Assembly (NCBI RefSeq): GCF_900106535.1
Contig: NZ_FNOH01000001.1
Coordinates: 1,054,001-1,118,000 of the forward strand
Origin: Myxococcus xanthus
GTDB taxonomy: Bacteria; Myxococcota; Myxococcia; Myxococcales; Myxococcaceae
Length of the DNA stretch: 64,000 nt
Direction: 5' to 3'
Shown in pieces: positions 60,200 to 64,000 of this stretch. The notes below the pieces were generated by a model. That model worked only from the letters and a program-made list of their open reading frames with translations, did no database searches and was not told where the DNA came from. Position 1 is the stretch's first letter, and each line of letters opens with the position of its first letter. A program made the position numbers and the translations under genes.

Positions 60200-61585
60200 T
60201 CAGGGTTCTGCCGTCCGATTGGCGGCGAGCCCGATGACGTTGACCATCAAATCCTTGATGCGGCGCGGCTTCTCTCCGCCGTTGTCGCGGAGGATGAGGT
60301 CGATGTCGTCGTCGGCCCGGTGGTACTCGGGGATGAGGTCTCCGCCGCCGTTGGGGTTGGACAGGCCTTCGAACATGAAGAGGACGTCCTCGCCCTTGCG
60401 TCCGAAGGACGCACCGTCCTGCCGGTCGCGGAACACGTTGATGTCCCGGTTGATGCGGTCGAACGGGTCATCGAGCTTCGCGTTCGCCTGGTCCAGCACT
60501 TCCCGGAAGTAGTTGGGCTGCCCGCGCGAGTTGGTGTCCACCACCGACAGGCGCTGGTCATCCCAGCGGCCCACCATGTCCACGTTGATGACGCCGGCAA
60601 TCTCCTCCATGCCGAGCCCCGGAATCGGGTGGTCCACGAAGTACTGCGAGCCCACCAGGCCCTTCTCCTCGGCGCCCGTCCACAGCAAGAGCACGGAGCG
60701 GTCCAGCTCGCCGCGCTTGGCCGCCTCCGCCAGCTCCGGCACCGCCGCCATCAGCACCGCGCTGCCGGAGGCGTTGTCGTCCGCGCCGTTGAGGACGTTG
60801 CCGCGCCGGTCCACGCCATCGTGGTCCAGGTGGGCCATCACCACGATGACCTCGTCCTTGTTGGGCCCCGAGCCCGGCAGCAGCGCCATGGTGTTCACCG
60901 CCTGTCCGGACGCGGAGGCCAGCTGGCGCAGCTCCTCCACGCTTCGCTGCGCCCCCGCGCGCGGCGGCGCCAGGGGCAGGCCGCGCGCGTTCATCGACTT
61001 CTCGTACTGCTGGTTGAGCAGCGCGAGCGTCTCCTTGGGCATGTTGTCGTCGAGGTAGAAGCCGCCCTCGAACAGCGCGTGTCCGTAGGTGCTCGGCGTG
61101 TGGGCGTGCTCGCCCGACTCGCCGCGCACCCCGGGCCGGCCCGCGAACGAGTACACGTCGAAGCGCTGCTCGAAGGCGTTGTCCGGGTTGTTCGTGTTGG
61201 GGCCGAGGAGGCCGTACTTCTGCACGTGCTGCTGCACGTACAGCGACGCGGCATCCAGACCGGCTGACGGGCTGTCGCGGCCCTGGAGCTCGTCCGAGGA
61301 CAGGTATGCGATGTGCGTCATCGGGTCCGAGTCCACCGCGGCGCTGTCCACCTCCGGCTCCGGCGCGGGGGCTGGCTCCACCGGCGCGGTGGGCGGCGGC
61401 GTGGGCACGGTGCACACGAGCGGCCGGGGCGCGCGAGCCGACGACTCGAAGCGGTCCGCGTTCCAACCGGGAGGGGCGCTGGTGGGCTTCGCCGGGGACT
61501 CGGAGGCCCGGGCGTCCTTCGCCACGGCGGCGCGCGGCGGGAGTGAGGGGAGAGGACGCGGGCTGTCGTTGACTTTCGTGGCCAT
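60200..61585 (-). CDS. M28-family zinc peptidase without a signal peptide
   Basis: A 461-residue metallopeptidase of the M28 aminopeptidase family. It has the zinc His in A-H-L-D-H, the bridging Asp in G-A-D-D-N-A-S-G, the catalytic Glu pair in G-A-E-E-K-G, Asp in N-V-D-M-V-G and His in E-Y-H-R-A-D-D. About the first 95 residues are Pro/Ala/Ser-rich and disordered, with no hydrophobic signal at the ATG at 61585. The frame extends upstream to 61771 but adds no signal either. M28 enzymes are normally exported, so this one may be cytosolic or leave by a dedicated system. It is divergent from a contractile-injection-type gene. Confidence 0.85.
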   Translation of the reverse strand: MATKVNDSPRPLPSLPPRAAVAKDARASESPAKPTSAPPGWNADRFESSARAPRPLVCTVPTPPPTAPVEPAPAPEPEVDSAAVDSDPMTHIAYLSSDELQGRDSPSAGLDAASLYVQQHVQKYGLLGPNTNNPDNAFEQRFDVYSFAGRPGVRGESGEHAHTPSTYGHALFEGGFYLDDNMPKETLALLNQQYEKSMNARGLPLAPPRAGAQRSVEELRQLASASGQAVNTMALLPGSGPNKDEVIVVMAHLDHDGVDRRGNVLNGADDNASGSAVLMAAVPELAEAAKRGELDRSVLLLWTGAEEKGLVGSQYFVDHPIPGLGMEEIAGVINVDMVGRWDDQRLSVVDTNSRGQPNYFREVLDQANAKLDDPFDRINRDINVFRDRQDGASFGRKGEDVLFMFEGLSNPNGGGDLIPEYHRADDDIDLILRDNGGEKPRRIKDLMVNVIGLAANRTAEP

Positions 61586-61818
61586 GGTGGAGGAATCCCG
61601 GTGCGCGTGGGGGTGGCGCGTCTTGGAATTATCCGCCCCAGCCGTCCGGAAGTTGTGCGCCTTCTTTTCCCCTGAGATTGCCGGGGGTTGTTGAAGGCCG
61701 GACGTCGCTCCGCCCCGCCGGTCAATACCTGCACCTGGAAGCCGGTGACACGTTGCAAGTCCGGAAAGCACCGGGCTGCGAGTGGCCCGGGTCGACCGGC
61801 CCAGGACGGGGGGTCCGG

Positions 61819-62514
61819 ATGATCGACGAAGTCGATCAACGTTTGAAGGCGTGGGTGGGCCGCATTGCCGGTGATGTCCCGGTGTTCCTGGGCGTGCCGG
61901 ACCGCGAATCGCTCGAGCGAGGCGTCTGTCTGTACCTGTTGGAGCTGGGGCCCGCGCCTCCGGTCCGGAGCGGGGGCGGGGGGCGCGCGTCGCTGCAGAT
62001 TTCGGTCTGCTACCTCATCACCGCGGGGGCGGAGTCCCCGGAGCGAGCGCACCGGCTGCTGGGTGAGCTCGTCTTCGCGGCCATGGAGGAGGCGGACTTC
62101 GAGGTGGAGCTCACGCCGGTGCCCACCACGGTGTGGGCCGGGCTGAGGACCGCGCCGCGTCCCTGCTTCCGCCTGCGCGTCCCGGTGCGGCGGGAGCGCT
62201 CGATGCCCGTCATCCACCGGGTGCTCTTTCCCGCCACGCCCCAGGCCACGCCGACGCCCGCGGAGGCGCTGTTGGGCTGTGTCGTCGGCCCGGGGGACGT
62301 GCCGATTCCGGGCGCGCTCGTCGAACTGCCCACGCTGAAGCTCACCACGCGCACGGATGCCAAGGGCTGCTTCCGTTTTCCCAGCGTGCCCCCCGTGGCC
62401 ACGCTGGGACGGCTGGAAGTGCGCGCGAAGGGTGCGCTGCTCGAGCTGGGCCCGGAGGTGCTTGCCGCCGAGCCCCAGCCGCTGCTCATCCGCCTGCCGT
62501 TGAAGGAGGAGTGA
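61819..62514 (+). CDS. DUF4255/Pvc16-like tail protein
   Basis: A 231-residue protein. Residues 1-130 resemble the DUF4255 (Pvc16/Afp16 N-terminal) family of phage-tail-like extracellular contractile injection systems: M-I-D-E-V-D-Q-R-L at the start, V-C-L-Y-L-L near residue 35, and L-Q-I-S-V-C-Y-L-I-T-A followed by H-R-L-L-G-E-L. Residues ~150-225 are a carboxypeptidase-regulatory-like sandwich (T-D-A-K-G-C-F-R-F). In known systems this protein caps or terminates the tube and sheath. The ATG at 61819 starts the domain directly. It is the first gene of a plus-strand run that leaves the window. Confidence 0.7.
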   Translation: MIDEVDQRLKAWVGRIAGDVPVFLGVPDRESLERGVCLYLLELGPAPPVRSGGGGRASLQISVCYLITAGAESPERAHRLLGELVFAAMEEADFEVELTPVPTTVWAGLRTAPRPCFRLRVPVRRERSMPVIHRVLFPATPQATPTPAEALLGCVVGPGDVPIPGALVELPTLKLTTRTDAKGCFRFPSVPPVATLGRLEVRAKGALLELGPEVLAAEPQPLLIRLPLKEE

Positions 62515-62515
62515 C

Positions 62516-63040
62516 ATGCCGCAAAGCCACCCATCGCCTGTCACCTCCGAGGAGACGCTACGCGGCGCCGAGCGCGTTCCCGCGTCACCGAGTGCCACCG
62601 CGCCGAACCCTGCTCACGGGGCGCTGGAGACGTCCTGGATTGATGAGTGGGGCATGGCGCCCGAGGCGTCCTTCCCCGATGCGTGGAGCGCGCGGCTGAA
62701 GGCGTCCGTCGCCGGTGCGCCCGATGCGTGGAGCGTTGGCCCCGTGGCTTCCATTCCCGGCGTCTCCGATGCGTGGGGCGCAGGGCTGGAGGAGACTGTC
62801 TCTGCTGTGCTCGACGAGTGGGACGCAGGGCGGGTGTCGATTGTCCCTGCTGCGCTTGCTGCGCGGAGCCCGGGGCCGGAGACGACAGCGCCTGATGCGT
62901 GGGGCGTGGGGCCCGAGCTGTTCGCGGTTCATGCGCTGAGCCCGGCGGCTCGGGGCCTTCGGGCGGCCACGTCGGAGACCTGGGAACGGAGCGAGCCTCC
63001 CCCCGTGGCCACCGCAGGGAAGCGACGCCAAGGCGAATGA
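62516..63040 (+). CDS. Hypothetical protein with degenerate D-A-W repeats
   Basis: A 174-residue protein starting 1 base after the DUF4255 stop. It has no recognisable domain. The middle is built from loose repeats of about 20 residues centred on D-A-W or D-E-W followed by a Gly/Val-rich segment (near residues 58, 73, 84, 98 and 124). No signal or membrane segment. Its location suggests a role in the injection-system locus, but codon bias alone cannot confirm that it is expressed. Confidence 0.5.
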   Translation: MPQSHPSPVTSEETLRGAERVPASPSATAPNPAHGALETSWIDEWGMAPEASFPDAWSARLKASVAGAPDAWSVGPVASIPGVSDAWGAGLEETVSAVLDEWDAGRVSIVPAALAARSPGPETTAPDAWGVGPELFAVHALSPAARGLRAATSETWERSEPPPVATAGKRRQGE

Positions 63041-63153
63041 TGGAACGGACAGCCTTCCGCGACAGGCCGGGCGATGGGGGAACCACCGGGCCTGAGGCGG
63101 GAGCGCTGGCCTGACTCGCTCAATGCCGCACGGTCCTCCAAGAGAGCAGGTCG

Positions 63154-64000
63154 ATGTCTCGCGTCTTCGATGTCTCCGCAGTCACGGACACCCTTCGTCT
63201 GTCCCCCAACGGGACGGGGGAGGCCGTCTTCCACGTCATCAACGCCTCGCGTGCCCCCGTGCGCGCGCGCCTCTCGGTGGTGCCTGACGCAGGCGCCCGG
63301 CGCGAGTGGCTCTTCATCGACGGCGATACCCAGCGCGACTTTCCTCCGACAGGCGCGCAGCGAATCCTCATCCGGCTCCGCGTGCCAGCGGGGACGCCAC
63401 CGGGCCACTTCACCTTCCACCTGCGAGTGGAGGACTGCGACGGCCCCGACACTCGGTTCGCGCAGGGGCCCGCCGTCACCGTCGAGGTGGTCTCCTCGCC
63501 GCCCGCCGCGAGGGCGTTCCCCAGGAACTGGGCTGTCATGGCGGTGGCGACGTTCATCCTGCTGGGGACGGTGGCCTCCCTGCTCGCCGCGGGCAGGGCG
63601 AGGCAGCCCAGCCCTGGGGCGCCCTGTCCGGATGGGCATTGTGGCAAGGGGCTGACGTGCGCGAAGCAGCTCGATGGGGGCGTGTGCCTGGCCTCGCAAG
63701 GCCAGCCCTGTGAGGCGGGCTCCCAGTGCATCACCGGCTTCTGTGAGCCCGGCGTGGGGTGCACGGTGCCGCTGGGAAAGGACTGCGTCTCCCCGGAGGA
63801 CTGCCCGGGCGCGCTGACGTGTGCCGACGTGCTGGGCTCGTCCGTCTGTCTCCTCGAGCCGGGAGAGGACTGCGAGCACGACCGCGACTGCGCCAGCTTC
63901 TTCTGCAACGCGGAGCGCAAATGCAACCGCGATGACGGACGCTGTGACAGCAACGCCGAATGTCATTCGCCCACGCAGTGTGGCGCGACGAAGCTGTGCC
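63154..64000 (+). CDS. Transmembrane protein with Cys-rich tail, 3' end outside window
   Basis: The frame opens at the ATG at 63154 (G-A-G-A-G-C-A-G-G upstream) and runs off the window; 282 residues are visible. Residues ~1-120 form a beta-sandwich of the kind found in COG1470-like proteins (V-F-H-V-I-N-A-S and I-L-I-R-L-R-V-P-A-G-T-P-P-G). A transmembrane helix follows at about residues 128-150. Then comes a Cys-rich region of dickkopf/EGF-like spacing (C-P-D-G-H-C-G-K-G-L-T-C and repeats), a common myxobacterial surface module. It probably belongs to the locus begun by the DUF4255 gene. Confidence 0.72.
   Translation, partial: MSRVFDVSAVTDTLRLSPNGTGEAVFHVINASRAPVRARLSVVPDAGARREWLFIDGDTQRDFPPTGAQRILIRLRVPAGTPPGHFTFHLRVEDCDGPDTRFAQGPAVTVEVVSSPPAARAFPRNWAVMAVATFILLGTVASLLAAGRARQPSPGAPCPDGHCGKGLTCAKQLDGGVCLASQGQPCEAGSQCITGFCEPGVGCTVPLGKDCVSPEDCPGALTCADVLGSSVCLLEPGEDCEHDRDCASFFCNAERKCNRDDGRCDSNAECHSPTQCGATKLC

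Noticed and set aside
63065..63108. Hairpin between the D-A-W repeat gene and the last gene
   Set aside because: The stem is interrupted after five pairs and has a large loop; in this GC context it is not distinguishable from chance.

Overview
The window is about 70% GC, densely packed, and rich in lipoproteins, TPR/HEAT repeat proteins and DUF1800/DUF1501 proteins. Many genes are joined by 4-base ATGA/GTGA overlaps. Together this points to a myxobacterium, most likely Myxococcaceae (Myxococcus/Corallococcus type). No rRNA, tRNA or CRISPR array was seen.

Bases 1-14889 hold mostly chromosomal housekeeping and signalling genes: a truncated TPR protein, a lipoprotein, queC, a VanX-type dipeptidase, a YfbK-like protein that has lost its VWA domain, a histidine kinase/response regulator pair, a HEAT protein coupled to a lipoprotein-type protein-arginine deiminase, a DUF1800 lipoprotein, and a beta-lactamase-fold hydrolase with a TPR tail. 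Bases 14896-20497 (minus strand) form effector-like module 1: a 132-aa small protein, a LysM/peptidoglycan-binding protein, and a 1320-aa protein with nine IPT/TIG repeats and a phospholipase D-like C-terminus.

Bases 20613-32988 (minus strand) form one compact 14-gene cluster. It encodes an ACP, a FabZ dehydratase, an MBL-fold enzyme, two ketosynthases each paired with a chain-length-factor-like partner lacking Cys/His/His, an active FabG beside an SDR without the Tyr/Lys pair, and a second hotdog protein without the FabZ His. These are followed by an FtsX/LolC-type ABC exporter, a LolA-like lipoprotein-sorting protein and an outer-membrane beta-barrel. I read it as a type II fatty-acid/polyketide-like pathway with its own route to the outer membrane. 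It resembles aryl-polyene logic but has no recognisable starter enzymes and no MMPL exporter. It is the best candidate here for an undescribed system.

Bases 33177-38359 hold a small lipoprotein, a DUF1501 Tat-exported protein and, beyond a shared hairpin terminator, a minimal class II lanthipeptide locus (LanM plus one mersacidin-like precursor). Bases 38496-46240 hold an alpha/beta hydrolase, a three-gene methylthioadenosine salvage operon (mtnP-mtnA-class II aldolase, probably the DHAP shunt), a metallophosphoesterase, an FHA protein and a large lipoprotein hydrolase.

Bases 46247-51545 are a small island: an IS630 transposase remnant and a decayed haloalkane-dehalogenase-like gene on one side and a VOC-protein remnant on the other. 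Between them lies effector-like module 2, with paralogues of the small protein and LysM protein of module 1 and a 938-aa protein with an AN1-like zinc finger and a complete Ulp1/C48 (SUMO-protease-like) catalytic site.

The rest is metabolic and cell-envelope genes: an acyl-CoA ligase, pfkA, an amidase-family protein lacking the catalytic Lys, nagB, a lytic transglycosylase, a TetR regulator divergent from a fatty-acid hydroxylase, a lipoprotein, a beta-barrel and an M28 peptidase. The right edge opens a probable contractile-injection-system locus with a DUF4255/Pvc16-like tail protein.
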